Assembly: GCA_002350845.1 (NCBI GenBank)
Contig: DEFL01000032.1
Coordinates: 1-41,899, forward strand
Source: Christensenella sp. UBA2853
GTDB taxonomy: Bacteria; Bacillota; Clostridia; Christensenellales; Aristaeellaceae
Length of the DNA: 41,899 nt
Direction: 5' to 3'
Shown: positions 15,336 through 22,920 of the stretch, one piece after another
Numbering within the stretch: the first letter of the stretch is position 1
How the letters are laid out: every line of letters begins with the position of its first letter
The notes under the pieces: model-generated
What the model was told of the DNA's origin: nothing
Databases searched by the model: none
The model's input: only the letters and a program-made list of their open reading frames with translations
Made by a program: the position numbers and the translations under genes

Positions 15336-15950
15336 ATGAACATCGAACCAGGTGCAGAATCTGCATTTCTTTTTGTTCATCCGACAGAAGCATATGCGGA
15401 TGAGATCGGACAATACAGAAGGGAATTCCTTGATGCGGGGGACCACATGGATGGGTGCGGCCCGCTTCGGGCTTATGACGATCCAAAGGAATATATCGCC
15501 GTCTGCACAAAGAGAAGCCGCCTGGATTCGAACGAAGCTCCCGGTGGGCGTGCGCAGCAGTTTCTGCTGGTGAGACAGGCAGATCACAGACTGGTGGGCA
15601 TGGCACAGTACAGGTATGATGCTGATCCCAGATTCCGTATCGGTTATTCCGTTCGGCCGGGAGAAAGAGGCAAGGGATATGCAAAAACAGTCCTGAGAAG
15701 TCTGCTTGCCTGGCTGAACGCTCAGGGAAAAGCAACTGCCGTGATCGCCTGTGAAGCATCGAATGAGGCGAGCCGGCAGGTGATCCTTGCCTGTGGGGGA
15801 AAAGAGAAAGAAAAATGCACCTATAAAGGCATCGATTTGCTGGTGTTTGAAATCGCTTTGACAGGCAAAGTGAAGACCGATGCTGAGATGCCTGCGGCAG
15901 AAGACACTCTGAGAAGCACCAACGGAGGAGGCAGCAATGAAACTGTCTGA
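15336..15950 (+). CDS. GNAT family N-acetyltransferase (COG3981-like)
   Basis: A 204-residue predicted acetyltransferase. The N-terminal YRREFLDAGDHMDGCGPL followed by an AYDDPKEYI segment is typical of the COG3981 group, and the acetyl-CoA loop is VRPGERGKGYAKTVL (about residues 113-127). ASNEASRQVILACGG is the motif B equivalent. A C-terminal tail of about 25 charged residues (TDAEMPAAEDTLRSTNGGG) extends beyond the fold. GGAGGG precedes ATG 15336; ATG 15321 upstream overlaps that site. The next gene begins 14 nt before its stop. Substrate unknown. Confidence 0.88.
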   Translation: MNIEPGAESAFLFVHPTEAYADEIGQYRREFLDAGDHMDGCGPLRAYDDPKEYIAVCTKRSRLDSNEAPGGRAQQFLLVRQADHRLVGMAQYRYDADPRFRIGYSVRPGERGKGYAKTVLRSLLAWLNAQGKATAVIACEASNEASRQVILACGGKEKEKCTYKGIDLLVFEIALTGKVKTDAEMPAAEDTLRSTNGGGSNETV

Positions 15951-16656
15951 ATATGATGGAAAGTATGTTCGCCTGAAGGACCGCTATGGGGAAACGTTCA
16001 CCGGGCGAGCCCGATATGGCGGACAGGATTTTCTGGAGTGTGAATACGGGGGAAACGAAGACGGGATTTTCATTGGAGATTTCCTGGCATACCATTCGCA
16101 GATCGAATCCATTGAGGAAATTGTATCCCATGGAACAGTCGAACTGTGGACGGAACGCATGATCCTGAGAAGATACAGCCCGGAAGATGTGGAGCAGCTG
16201 GTGGAAGGTTTTGGGACAGACCCGGAGATGGTGAAATACTCTGGATGGAATCCCTATGCGACACCGGAAATGGCCGGGGAAACAGTCCGCCGATTCATGG
16301 AAAGCTATGCCGATGCGCATTCCTATTCATGGGTGATGGATATCGAGGATGTTGTGGTCGGGACCATCGGAGCGTATGACTATGCGGATGATCAGATTGA
16401 GGTGGGCTTCAGCGTACACAAAGACTGGCAGGGCCGCGGTCTGGCGACAGAAGCCGTCAGGGAAGTGCTGCAGTATCTGACGGAAAACGAAGGGATCTCC
16501 TGTGTGACGGCCTGGTGCGCAGAGGAGAATGCCGCCTCACGCAGAGTCCTTGAAAAATCCGGCATGCAGTTTGTTCGTATGGAAAAGGACGGCCTGACGG
16601 TTGGGGACAGGGTATACGACAAACGGATCTATGAATACCGAAAAGCCGGACAGTGA
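15937..16656 (+). CDS. GNAT N-acetyltransferase with small N-terminal beta domain
   Basis: A 239-residue protein. The first 65 or so residues (YDGKYVRLKDRYGETFTGRA, then FLECEYGGNEDGIFIGDFL) form a small SH3/Sm-like beta domain that I associate with short stand-alone Bacillota proteins. The rest, from about 72 (TERMILRRYSPEDVEQL), is a RimJ/RimL-type GNAT, with the acetyl-CoA loop VHKDWQGRGLATEAV and ENAASRRVLEKSG. It has a strong GGAGGAGG site inside the preceding gene and overlaps it by 14 nt. The substrate is unknown; RimJ-type GNATs act on protein N-termini or on small amines. Confidence 0.85.
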   Translation: MKLSEYDGKYVRLKDRYGETFTGRARYGGQDFLECEYGGNEDGIFIGDFLAYHSQIESIEEIVSHGTVELWTERMILRRYSPEDVEQLVEGFGTDPEMVKYSGWNPYATPEMAGETVRRFMESYADAHSYSWVMDIEDVVVGTIGAYDYADDQIEVGFSVHKDWQGRGLATEAVREVLQYLTENEGISCVTAWCAEENAASRRVLEKSGMQFVRMEKDGLTVGDRVYDKRIYEYRKAGQ

Positions 16657-16684
16657 TCGGGCCCGGGAAGGATGATGGGGTTGC

Positions 16685-17251
16685 ATGACAGGGTACATTG
16701 CTGAGATGAGAAAGCTTGTCGGACACAGAACACTGATCCAGTGTGCGGCGAGCGTCATCTGTCTGGATGATCAGGGACGGATCCTTCTGGGCAGAAGGAA
16801 AGATAACCGGATGTGGGGATACTCGGGCGGGTCTGTTGAAATCGATGAAGTGGTGGAAGACTGCGCCAGGAGAGAACTGCATGAGGAGATGGGGCTCCTT
16901 GCAGGAGAACTTGAGTTTTTCTGCGTCAATTCCGGTCCGGAAGCCCATTACATCTATCCCAATGGTGATGAAGTCTCCAATTTTGAGATCGTCTATCTTT
17001 GCCATCAGTGGCAGGGGGAGCCGCGGGCACTGGATGGAGAAATGCTGGAACTGCGATTCTTTTCGCATGACGAAATCGATCTTTCAGAAATCTCTCCGCC
17101 CATTCGCCCGGTCATGACAAAACTGATCCAGCGATACCGGATGTCGAATCCGAATCCTCTGAATACCGGGAAAGCAGATGATTGGACTGCGGACCTATTG
17201 GAAGCTGGTGGAGGCTCGCAGAGTGACAAGAACGAAGATCCGAATCCCTGA
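16685..17251 (+). CDS. Nudix hydrolase
   Basis: A 188-residue protein with a perfect Nudix box: G-x5-E-x7-REL-x-EE-x-G-L, starting at GSVEIDE and ending RELHEEMGL (about residues 51-73). The N-terminus has GHRTLIQCAASVICLDDQG, common to Nudix proteins of Bacillota that act on nucleoside diphosphate derivatives. About 30 residues after the fold (from NPNPLNTGK) are low-complexity and overlap the following gene. It sits in the string of small enzyme genes at 13767-18068. Substrate unknown. Confidence 0.88.
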   Translation: MTGYIAEMRKLVGHRTLIQCAASVICLDDQGRILLGRRKDNRMWGYSGGSVEIDEVVEDCARRELHEEMGLLAGELEFFCVNSGPEAHYIYPNGDEVSNFEIVYLCHQWQGEPRALDGEMLELRFFSHDEIDLSEISPPIRPVMTKLIQRYRMSNPNPLNTGKADDWTADLLEAGGGSQSDKNEDPNP

Positions 17252-17705
17252 TGACCGGGAATTAAGAGTCCAACTGGATCAGGAATATGAGACAGCGTCC
17301 CAGACGGAGCTGTGCAGGTATGCGAGGGTGCTCTCTGAGCACATACTCCGCTTGCTGGATGATGCAGAACTGCATCATGAACCAGTCGATGATGCGTTCA
17401 TCGGGAATGCTTTCCGGATTCATGAGCAGTGGATGGCAGGAGAAGCAAGAATGACGGATGTCAGGCAGGTCAGCTTCAGGATCCATCAGATGGCCAGAGC
17501 GAGCGGGAATCCGGCAGTCTGCGCCGCTCTGCGCGTGGTCGGACATGCCGTGGCCTGTGCGCACATGCGGGAGCATGCCATGGTGGCCTCCGACTATGCC
17601 GTAAAAGTGATCAGTTTACTGCATCCTGACTGCATGGAATCCGTTCGGGAAGAAAGGCTGTGGCAGATTCATCATCTGCAGGGAGTCAAAAGTACAAACG
17701 TATGA
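17223..17705 (+). CDS. Imm-5-like putative immunity protein
   Basis: A 160-residue helical protein. The segments LRVQLDQEYETASQTEL, RIHEQWMAGEARMTDVRQ and HMREHAMVASDYAVKV match my memory of the Imm-5-like family, annotated as putative immunity proteins of polymorphic toxin systems and often found as orphans in Bacillota. The chosen start is GTG 17223 with GGTGGAGG eight bases upstream, inside the end of the Nudix gene (29-nt overlap); a longer ATG form starts at 17178. No toxin gene is visible nearby, so if it is an immunity gene it is an orphan. No transmembrane segment. Confidence 0.72.
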   Translation: MTRTKIRIPDDRELRVQLDQEYETASQTELCRYARVLSEHILRLLDDAELHHEPVDDAFIGNAFRIHEQWMAGEARMTDVRQVSFRIHQMARASGNPAVCAALRVVGHAVACAHMREHAMVASDYAVKVISLLHPDCMESVREERLWQIHHLQGVKSTNV

Positions 17706-17747
17706 GTGCCGGTTTTTCAGTGGAATATTTTTGGAGGAGTGAATCGA

Positions 17748-18068
17748 ATGATTACGGTGAATCTCTATTACAAAGGTGCCCACGGCAGTGCCAGGGCGTT
17801 CGCGAAAGAAATGGAAGAATCCGGGATTGCGGACAGCATCAGAAAGGAACCGGGCAATCTGCGCTATCAGTATTTTCAGCCGCTGAATGACCAGGAGACC
17901 ATTCTACTGATCGACAGCTGGACGGACCAGGCAGCCATTGACGCCCACCACGCTTCGCCCATGATGGCCAAGCTGGCTGCTCTCCGGGAAAAGTATGACC
18001 TTCATATGACGGCGGAGCGTTTTGTGAGCGAAAATATCGGCACAGATGAACAGTTCATCAGAAAATAA
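17748..18068 (+). CDS. Antibiotic biosynthesis monooxygenase (ABM/YgiN-like) domain protein
   Basis: A 106-residue ferredoxin-like alpha/beta protein of the dimeric ABM superfamily, with the usual NLRYQYFQPLNDQETILLID strand pair, a SWTDQAAIDAHHAS helix and an EKYDLHMTAERF strand. Members include quinol and polyketide monooxygenases and heme-degrading enzymes; most small stand-alone ones have no known substrate. The ATG at 17748 has TTGGAGGAG upstream (17730-17738). It closes the run of small enzyme genes. No signal peptide. Confidence 0.82.
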   Translation: MITVNLYYKGAHGSARAFAKEMEESGIADSIRKEPGNLRYQYFQPLNDQETILLIDSWTDQAAIDAHHASPMMAKLAALREKYDLHMTAERFVSENIGTDEQFIRK

Positions 18069-18155
18069 ACATGCCGGAAACAGGACACAGGGAAGAAAAC
18101 AAAAGAAGTCATCGTTGTATAGACAAACCGATGAAGAAAATGAGGAGTAATCAAC

Positions 18156-18656
18156 ATGAAGAAGTTTACCTGGCTGACGATTCTTACCGCACTGATTCTT
18201 GCACTGGGCTGCCTGGGAGCCGCTTTCGCGGAAATCATCCCAGCTGCTGAGCCTGGACAGCAGATCGGGTATCAGGCGGTTGTGCTCTGTGAAACCCTGA
18301 CCCTGCGGGAATCCTCCAGTTCGTCTTCCAAAGCGCTGCAAACCCTGAATTACGGTGATTTGCCGATCGTGGTTGGTGCAGACCTGCCGGCAGGCCCCAG
18401 GGAAGAGAATGGATTTGTGTACTGCGTTCTGGGGGATTCGGAGGATTCTCCGTCCGGCTGGTTAAACGCAGACTATCTTGCCATCAACCCGGCCTGGTAT
18501 ATCACGGAAAAGGCAACAGCAGTCCATGCGTGGAATGACAGCACAGCACCGAAGGTGGCCCTGCTGGACAAAGGTACGCGCCTTCCGATCCTGCGGGAAG
18601 AAGGCGACTGGTACATTGTCAGTCTGCGCGGGGCGGTTGGCTGGATTCATAAGTGA
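18156..18656 (+). CDS. Secreted SH3-domain protein
   Basis: A 166-residue protein with a clear signal peptide (about 1-25: MKKF, hydrophobic core, cleavage after AFA). It then has two bacterial SH3-like domains: about 39-105 (VLCETLTLRESSSSSSKALQ ... GWLNADYL) and about 112-166 (EKATAVHAWNDST ... GDWYIV ... GAVGWIHK). Such domains bind cell-wall peptides or glycans. No enzymatic domain is present, so it may act as a wall-binding or inhibitor protein (inference). It has GAGGAG nine bases before ATG and a terminator about 100 nt after the stop. Confidence 0.85.
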   Translation: MKKFTWLTILTALILALGCLGAAFAEIIPAAEPGQQIGYQAVVLCETLTLRESSSSSSKALQTLNYGDLPIVVGADLPAGPREENGFVYCVLGDSEDSPSGWLNADYLAINPAWYITEKATAVHAWNDSTAPKVALLDKGTRLPILREEGDWYIVSLRGAVGWIHK

Positions 18657-18759
18657 TGCGGCAAAGGCATGCTGCAGAGAGGGTGATCTGTCCAGGTGAA
18701 AAACATGGTCCGGGAAAGATCATGGATGGATCGGTCATCTACCATCTGATGCCTGTTTT

Positions 18760-18784
18760 GCAGGGCTGTGATGCCCTGCTTTTT
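18760..18784 (+). terminator. Intrinsic terminator after the SH3 gene
   Basis: GCAGGGC (18760-18766) pairs with GCCCTGC (18773-18779) around a 6-nt loop, followed by five T's. It ends transcription from the 18156 gene before the Lrp promoter. Confidence 0.82.
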
Positions 18785-18816
18785 CAAATCCATTCAGATG
18801 GTTGTTTGCGCCTGAC

Positions 18817-18845
18817 TTGCGCGACATTGGAGCATGTTGTACAAT
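18817..18845 (+). promoter_or_regulatory. Sigma-A promoter for the Lrp-aminotransferase operon
   Basis: TTGCGC (18817-18822), a 17-bp spacer and TACAAT (18840-18845). Transcription would start near 18852, giving a leader of about 185 nt before the Lrp start codon. Confidence 0.65.
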
Positions 18846-18854
18846 AACCACGTT

Positions 18855-18893
18855 TACGGCAAAGGACGTGAACAGGGAAGCCGTACATCCTTT
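18855..18893 (+). promoter_or_regulatory. Crossing complementary segments in the Lrp leader
   Basis: TACGGC (18855-18860) is complementary to GCCGTA (18880-18885), and AAAGGA (18861-18866) to TCCTTT (18888-18893). The order a-b-a'-b' means the pairings cross, as in a pseudoknot, or are alternatives. The element begins a few bases after the predicted transcription start. It matches no riboswitch I can name with confidence. Complementarity is direct; function is inferred. The rest of the leader, 18894-19035, shows no obvious terminator. Confidence 0.35.
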
Positions 18894-19035
18894 ACGGGGA
18901 ATCCAGGCGACAGCGTGATCTGTTTCCTGTATGGCAAGGCCCGTTTTCGGATGGTAGGGCATCCGGATGCAGATAGATGGAGGTGGAGTCAGCAGACGCA
19001 GCCTGCGACAGCGGGAAGCGAACTGCTCAAAGCAT

Positions 19036-19527
19036 ATGACAAAGCTTGAAATGGATCTGCTCGAACTGCTCCAGGAAGACTGCCGGATTTCTCTGGAAAA
19101 ACTGGCTGTCATGACAGGAAGCACGATCGAGGAAACTGCCGAAGCAATCGACAGCATGGAAAAAAGACACGTGATTCTCAGATATGCGCCGACCATCAAC
19201 TGGGATCTGACCGACCGCGAGCGCGTGGAAGCGATGATTGAGGTGCGTGTGACACCGCAGAGAGACATGGGCTTTGATGCGGTGGCCAAGAGGATTTACC
19301 GGTTTGAGGAAGTCAAGAGCGTCTACCTGATGAGCGGCTCGTATGACCTGCTTGTGCTGGTGGAAGCACCGACCCTCAAGCAGCTTGCCCTGTTTGTCTC
19401 CCAGAAACTGTCCACGCTGGAAATGGTGACAGGCACGGCAACCAGCTTTGTGCTCAAGCGCTACAAAGAGGAAGGGGTCATCTTTGAGGATGACCAGACG
19501 GATCGCCGGCTGGTGGTGAGCCCGTGA
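19036..19527 (+). CDS. Lrp/AsnC family transcriptional regulator
   Basis: A 163-residue regulator. The N-terminal winged helix-turn-helix (about 1-60: MTKLEMDLLELLQEDCRISL, then LAVMTGSTIEETAEAI) is followed by the AsnC/RAM effector-binding domain (about 68-150), which senses amino acids in this family. ATG 19036 gives the usual Lrp start; an in-frame ATG at 18967 would add 23 atypical residues. Its last 4 nt overlap the aminotransferase gene, a frequent Lrp-aminotransferase pair in Bacillota, so it probably controls amino-acid metabolism and its own operon (inference). Confidence 0.88.
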   Translation: MTKLEMDLLELLQEDCRISLEKLAVMTGSTIEETAEAIDSMEKRHVILRYAPTINWDLTDRERVEAMIEVRVTPQRDMGFDAVAKRIYRFEEVKSVYLMSGSYDLLVLVEAPTLKQLALFVSQKLSTLEMVTGTATSFVLKRYKEEGVIFEDDQTDRRLVVSP

Positions 19528-20702
19528 ATTACGAGAGATATATCAATCCGACGGTGGCCGCTGTGCCCCCGTCCGGAATCCGCCGCTTTTTTGACCTGGC
19601 GTCAACCATGAAGGATGCCATCTCTCTGGGTGTCGGCGAACCGGACTTTGTGACGCCCTACCATATCCGGGATGCGGCAGTCAATTCTCTGCTCGACGGC
19701 GGAACCCAGTACACCGCCAACCGCGGTCTTCCGGAACTGAGAAGGGAGATTGCATGGTATCTGGAGCACCGCTTCGGCACACCCTACAATCCCGATAAAG
19801 AGATCGTGGTCACGGTCGGTGCCTCCGAGGCCATCGATGTTGTGCTTCGTGTCATTACGGGCCCCGGGGACGAGGTCCTGATTCCGGACCCGAGCTATGT
19901 CAGCTACAGCCCCTCTGTGCTTTTTGCAGGCGGAACGCCGGTCCCTGTCAAGACAAGGGTTGAGAACGGGTTTGCCCTGGAGGCGGATGCAGTGCGTGCG
20001 GCCATTACCGAGCACACCAAAGCGCTGATCCTTCCGTATCCGAACAACCCCACGGGCGGCATCATGAAGCGCAGAGAACTCGAAGAACTGGCCAAAGTTG
20101 TCCGGGAAAAACAGATCCTGGTGATCTCCGATGAAATCTATGCAGAGCTCACCTACGGCGGACTGCAGCACGAGAGCTTTGCCTCGATACCGGGTATGTG
20201 GGATTACACAGTGACCATCAACGGCTTCAGCAAGGCCTTTGCCATGACCGGCTGGCGAATCGGATATGCCTGCGGTCCTGCAGAGATCATGGATATGGTG
20301 AACAAGATTCACCAGTATGCCATTCTCTGCGCACCGCGCATGAGCCAGATGGCCGCGGTGGAAGCGCTGCGCACCGGACGAGAGAAGAACTACGAGGATA
20401 TCCGGAAAATGCGCGACAGCTATGACCGGAGAAGGCGCCTGCTTGTCGGGGCGTTCCGCGAAATGGGTCTGGAGTGCTTTGAACCCCTCGGTGCGTTCTA
20501 TATCTTCCCGTCCATCCAGAAGACCGGCATGACCAGCGAGGCGTTCTGTTCTGCCCTCCTGCAGGAAAAGCATATTGCCACGGTGCCCGGAACCGCATTC
20601 GGCGCATCCGGAGAAGGGCATATCCGCTGCAGTTATGCCACGGGAATTGACAAACTGAATCTGGCTGTGAAAGGGATAAAGGCATTTCTTGAAAGCCGAT
20701 AA
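19524..20702 (+). CDS. Class I/II pyridoxal phosphate-dependent aminotransferase
   Basis: A 392-residue fold type I aminotransferase. It shows ISLGVGEPDF near the N-terminus, substrate and cofactor motif PYPNNPTGG (about 170), ISDEIYAELTY (about 200) and the PLP-lysine motif INGFSKAFAMTGWRIGY (Lys near residue 237). The C-terminus has the usual HIRCSYAT with its Arg for the carboxylate. The start is GTG 19524, overlapping the Lrp stop by 4 nt. It is closest in style to aromatic, alanine or N-acetyl-diaminopimelate-type enzymes; the amino donor cannot be fixed. The regulator next door suggests amino-acid-responsive expression. Confidence 0.92.
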   Translation: MNYERYINPTVAAVPPSGIRRFFDLASTMKDAISLGVGEPDFVTPYHIRDAAVNSLLDGGTQYTANRGLPELRREIAWYLEHRFGTPYNPDKEIVVTVGASEAIDVVLRVITGPGDEVLIPDPSYVSYSPSVLFAGGTPVPVKTRVENGFALEADAVRAAITEHTKALILPYPNNPTGGIMKRRELEELAKVVREKQILVISDEIYAELTYGGLQHESFASIPGMWDYTVTINGFSKAFAMTGWRIGYACGPAEIMDMVNKIHQYAILCAPRMSQMAAVEALRTGREKNYEDIRKMRDSYDRRRRLLVGAFREMGLECFEPLGAFYIFPSIQKTGMTSEAFCSALLQEKHIATVPGTAFGASGEGHIRCSYATGIDKLNLAVKGIKAFLESR

Positions 20703-20722
20703 CACAGATGGAGGAAAGCGTC

Positions 20723-21880
20723 ATGCGCAAAATTACAACCTGGTTGCTTATCCTGTGCCTGTTGCTGGCTTCTGTTTCAACCCTTGCGGAGGAAGCATGG
20801 GAGGATGGCCTGGTCATTGAGGAAGAAGAGGAGGAAATCCTCTTCGAAGACATTCTGCCGACCGAGGTCGTGGAGGAAGGTACGAATGCACAGAGCGGTA
20901 CCGTGAAAAGCATGTATGAAGAGGACGGCTCTGTACTGATCACGATTTCCGGAACAGGAGATTTCACCATCGGCGGGGACAGCCGCAAACGCGCCGACAT
21001 TTTTAACGATGAACTGGTGAAGCAGGGCGGCGACATCAACTTCACCATGCGCAACATGCGCGATATCCTGCTGGATGATGATCTGACAATCGTCAATTTT
21101 GAGGGAACCCTTACGGAATCCAAGTATATCCCTGCCAGCAAACAGAAAAACCAGTTCCTGTTTTCCGCACCGCCGTCCTATGTGACCATGCTCAGTGAAA
21201 ACGGCGTGGAAGCGGCAGCTCTGGAAAACAACCATATCATGGACCACGGCGAAGAGGCCTATGAGGAAACCAAGGCCACGCTCAGGGATGCAGGCATTGT
21301 CTATTCCAATTCGACAGAGGTCGGCGTGATTGAGGTGAAGGGCGTCCGGATTGCCATGCTGACGTACCTGTGCATTGACCGCTATGAGACGCTCTGGGAC
21401 AAAGTGCCGGCAGATATCAAGAAGGCCAAGGATCAGTACGATCTCGTCATCTGCTCCTTCCACTGGGGCAACGAGAAGGATTATTTTCCGACCCAGAACC
21501 AGATCAGAATGGGCCGCCTGGCCGCGGATTCCGGTGCCGATCTGGTGCTTGGACACCACAGCCACAGAATCAACCCGATTGAGTATTACAACGGCGTGTA
21601 TATCTGCTACTCTCTGGGCAATTTCTGCTTTGCCGGAAACTCCAAACCGAGCGATATGCTCAGCTATGTGTTCCAGACACGGTTCCGCGTCAGGGACGGC
21701 GAGATCAGCAATGAGGGATTCCGGATCATCCCGATCCGCATCTCTTCCAGAAAGGACCGGAACGACTTCATTCCGACCCCGCTCACTGACACCAACACGA
21801 TTGACTCCCTGCTCTCCACGCTCAAATCGAACGGCAGAAAGCTCAATTATGCAGTGGAATCCTATCCGCTGGAATGGTAA
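20723..21880 (+). CDS. Secreted CapA-like metallophosphatase domain protein
   Basis: A 385-residue protein with a signal peptide (about 1-21, MRKITTWLLILCLLLASVST), a very acidic linker (EEEEEE near 33-40) and then a CapA/PgsA-type calcineurin-like domain. Its motifs are GDFTIGGD, VNFEGTLTE, ENNHIMDHGEEAYEET, FHWGNE and GHHSHRINPIEYYNGVYICY followed by SLGNF. CapA proteins take part in poly-gamma-glutamate capsule synthesis, but many lone homologues have no known job, and no capB/capC is visible here. ATG 20723 has GATGGAGG upstream; an ATG at 20708 lies in that site. It follows the aminotransferase by 20 nt, probably in the same operon. Confidence 0.88.
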   Translation: MRKITTWLLILCLLLASVSTLAEEAWEDGLVIEEEEEEILFEDILPTEVVEEGTNAQSGTVKSMYEEDGSVLITISGTGDFTIGGDSRKRADIFNDELVKQGGDINFTMRNMRDILLDDDLTIVNFEGTLTESKYIPASKQKNQFLFSAPPSYVTMLSENGVEAAALENNHIMDHGEEAYEETKATLRDAGIVYSNSTEVGVIEVKGVRIAMLTYLCIDRYETLWDKVPADIKKAKDQYDLVICSFHWGNEKDYFPTQNQIRMGRLAADSGADLVLGHHSHRINPIEYYNGVYICYSLGNFCFAGNSKPSDMLSYVFQTRFRVRDGEISNEGFRIIPIRISSRKDRNDFIPTPLTDTNTIDSLLSTLKSNGRKLNYAVESYPLEW

Positions 21881-21911
21881 TCCCCCTGAAAAAAAGAACA
21901 CCCGACAGCAG

Positions 21912-21946
21912 CCGGAATGCAGAAACGTTCCGGCCGTTGTTTTTTT
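21912..21946 (+). terminator. Intrinsic terminator after the CapA-like gene
   Basis: CCGGAA (21912-21917) pairs with TTCCGG (21928-21933), with extra pairing in the flanks (CAG side / CCGTTG side), followed by seven T's (21940-21946). It separates this unit from the nfnAB operon. Confidence 0.8.
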
Positions 21947-21988
21947 CAGGCATTTTTGGCACAGTACTGAAAGAAGCAGAAGGCTTTG

Positions 21989-22026
21989 TGATATAATGAC
22001 ACAACCCCTGCCGAAGAGCGGCGGGG
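21989..22026 (+). promoter_or_regulatory. Extended -10 promoter and leader hairpin for nfnAB
   Basis: TGA then perfect TATAAT (21992-21997) forms an extended -10; no good -35 is visible 17 bp upstream. The transcript would begin near 22004 and immediately contain a strong hairpin: CCCC-T-GCCG (22005-22013) against CGGC-GGGG (22019-22026) with a 5-nt loop. A hairpin at the very 5' end is typical of an RNA-stabilising element (inference). Confidence 0.6.
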
Positions 22027-22078
22027 GACCGGAAAAAGACCGAAACAACAGCCACTGATTGGTTTTGGGGGAAACAAC

Positions 22079-22918
22079 ATGAACAAGATCATCCGGAAAG
22101 AGAGACTGAATCCGTCTGTAACGCTGATGGAGGTGTCTGCACCGCTGGTAGCGAAAAAGGCAGAGCCCGGTCAGTTTATTATTCTCCGTGTCGATGAGAA
22201 GGGCGAAAGAATTCCGCTGACCGTGGCCGATTATGACCGCGAAAAGGGAACCATCACGATTATTTTCCAGATTGTCGGGGCGACCACGGAGAAACTCAAC
22301 CATCTCGAGGAAGGCGATTTCATCCATGACTTTGTCGGTCCTCTCGGGAGGGCCACGCATACGGAAGGCCTGAAGAAAGTGGCCGTGGTCGGCGGCGGCG
22401 TCGGCTGTGCCATTGCGTACCCGGTGGCCAAGAAGCTCTATGAGCAGGGCACGGAAGTGCATGCCATTGTCGGCTTCCGTAGCCAGGATCTGGTGATTCT
22501 GGAGGACGAGTTTGCCGCGCATTCCACACGGCTTGTCCGCATGAGCGATGACGGCTCATGGGGCGAGAAGGGCCTTGTGACGGACGCCCTGAAAAAGCTC
22601 ATTGAGAGCGGGGAACAGTATGATGAAGTCATCACCATCGGGCCCCTCATCATGATGAAGTTTGTCTGCCTTCTGACCAAGCAGTACGGGATTAAAACGG
22701 TGGCCAGCATGAACCCGATCATGGTTGACGGCACCGGCATGTGCGGCGGCTGCCGCCTGACGGTGGGCGGGGTGACGAAGTTTGCCTGCGTCGATGGTCC
22801 CGAGTTTGACGGCCATGAGATTGACTTTGATGAAGCCATGGCCAGGGGGACTACATACCGTGATTTCGAGCGCAGGGCCCGCGAGGAAACCTGCAATCTG
22901 TTCAGGGAGGCGAAATAA
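22079..22918 (+). CDS. nfnA: NfnA-type subunit of NADH-dependent ferredoxin:NADP+ oxidoreductase
   Basis: A 279-residue flavoprotein of the ferredoxin-NADP reductase fold with an FAD-binding beta barrel (about 1-95, RIPLTVADYDREKGTITIIF), a pyridine-nucleotide site (VAVVGGGVGCAIAYPVAKKL, about 100-120) and a C-terminal [2Fe-2S] motif, DGTGMCGGCRLTVGG ... ACVDG (about 217-240). This is the small subunit of the electron-bifurcating Nfn complex, which couples ferredoxin and NADH oxidation to NADPH formation. The same fold occurs in dihydroorotate dehydrogenase PyrK and SudB, but the adjacent gene identifies it as Nfn. Two bases separate it from nfnB. Confidence 0.9.
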   Translation: MNKIIRKERLNPSVTLMEVSAPLVAKKAEPGQFIILRVDEKGERIPLTVADYDREKGTITIIFQIVGATTEKLNHLEEGDFIHDFVGPLGRATHTEGLKKVAVVGGGVGCAIAYPVAKKLYEQGTEVHAIVGFRSQDLVILEDEFAAHSTRLVRMSDDGSWGEKGLVTDALKKLIESGEQYDEVITIGPLIMMKFVCLLTKQYGIKTVASMNPIMVDGTGMCGGCRLTVGGVTKFACVDGPEFDGHEIDFDEAMARGTTYRDFERRAREETCNLFREAK

Positions 22919-22920
22919 GT

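Noticed and set aside
15076..16320. A 414-codon minus-strand open frame over the GNAT genes
   Set aside because: It covers parts of three genes with clear acetyl-CoA motifs on the plus strand, and its translation is rich in Cys, His, Ser and Pro as expected of a shadow frame.
18861..18935. Cobalamin riboswitch before the Lrp gene
   Set aside because: An ACAGGGAAGCC stretch recalls part of the B12 box, but the required GGTG and GCCACTG segments are missing, and the downstream genes do not fit.
20777..22522. A 581-codon open frame on the minus strand across the CapA-like gene and nfnA
   Set aside because: It lies antisense to two well-supported genes and across their terminator and promoter. 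It has no recognisable motif or ribosome binding site. Such frames arise from GC-rich third positions.
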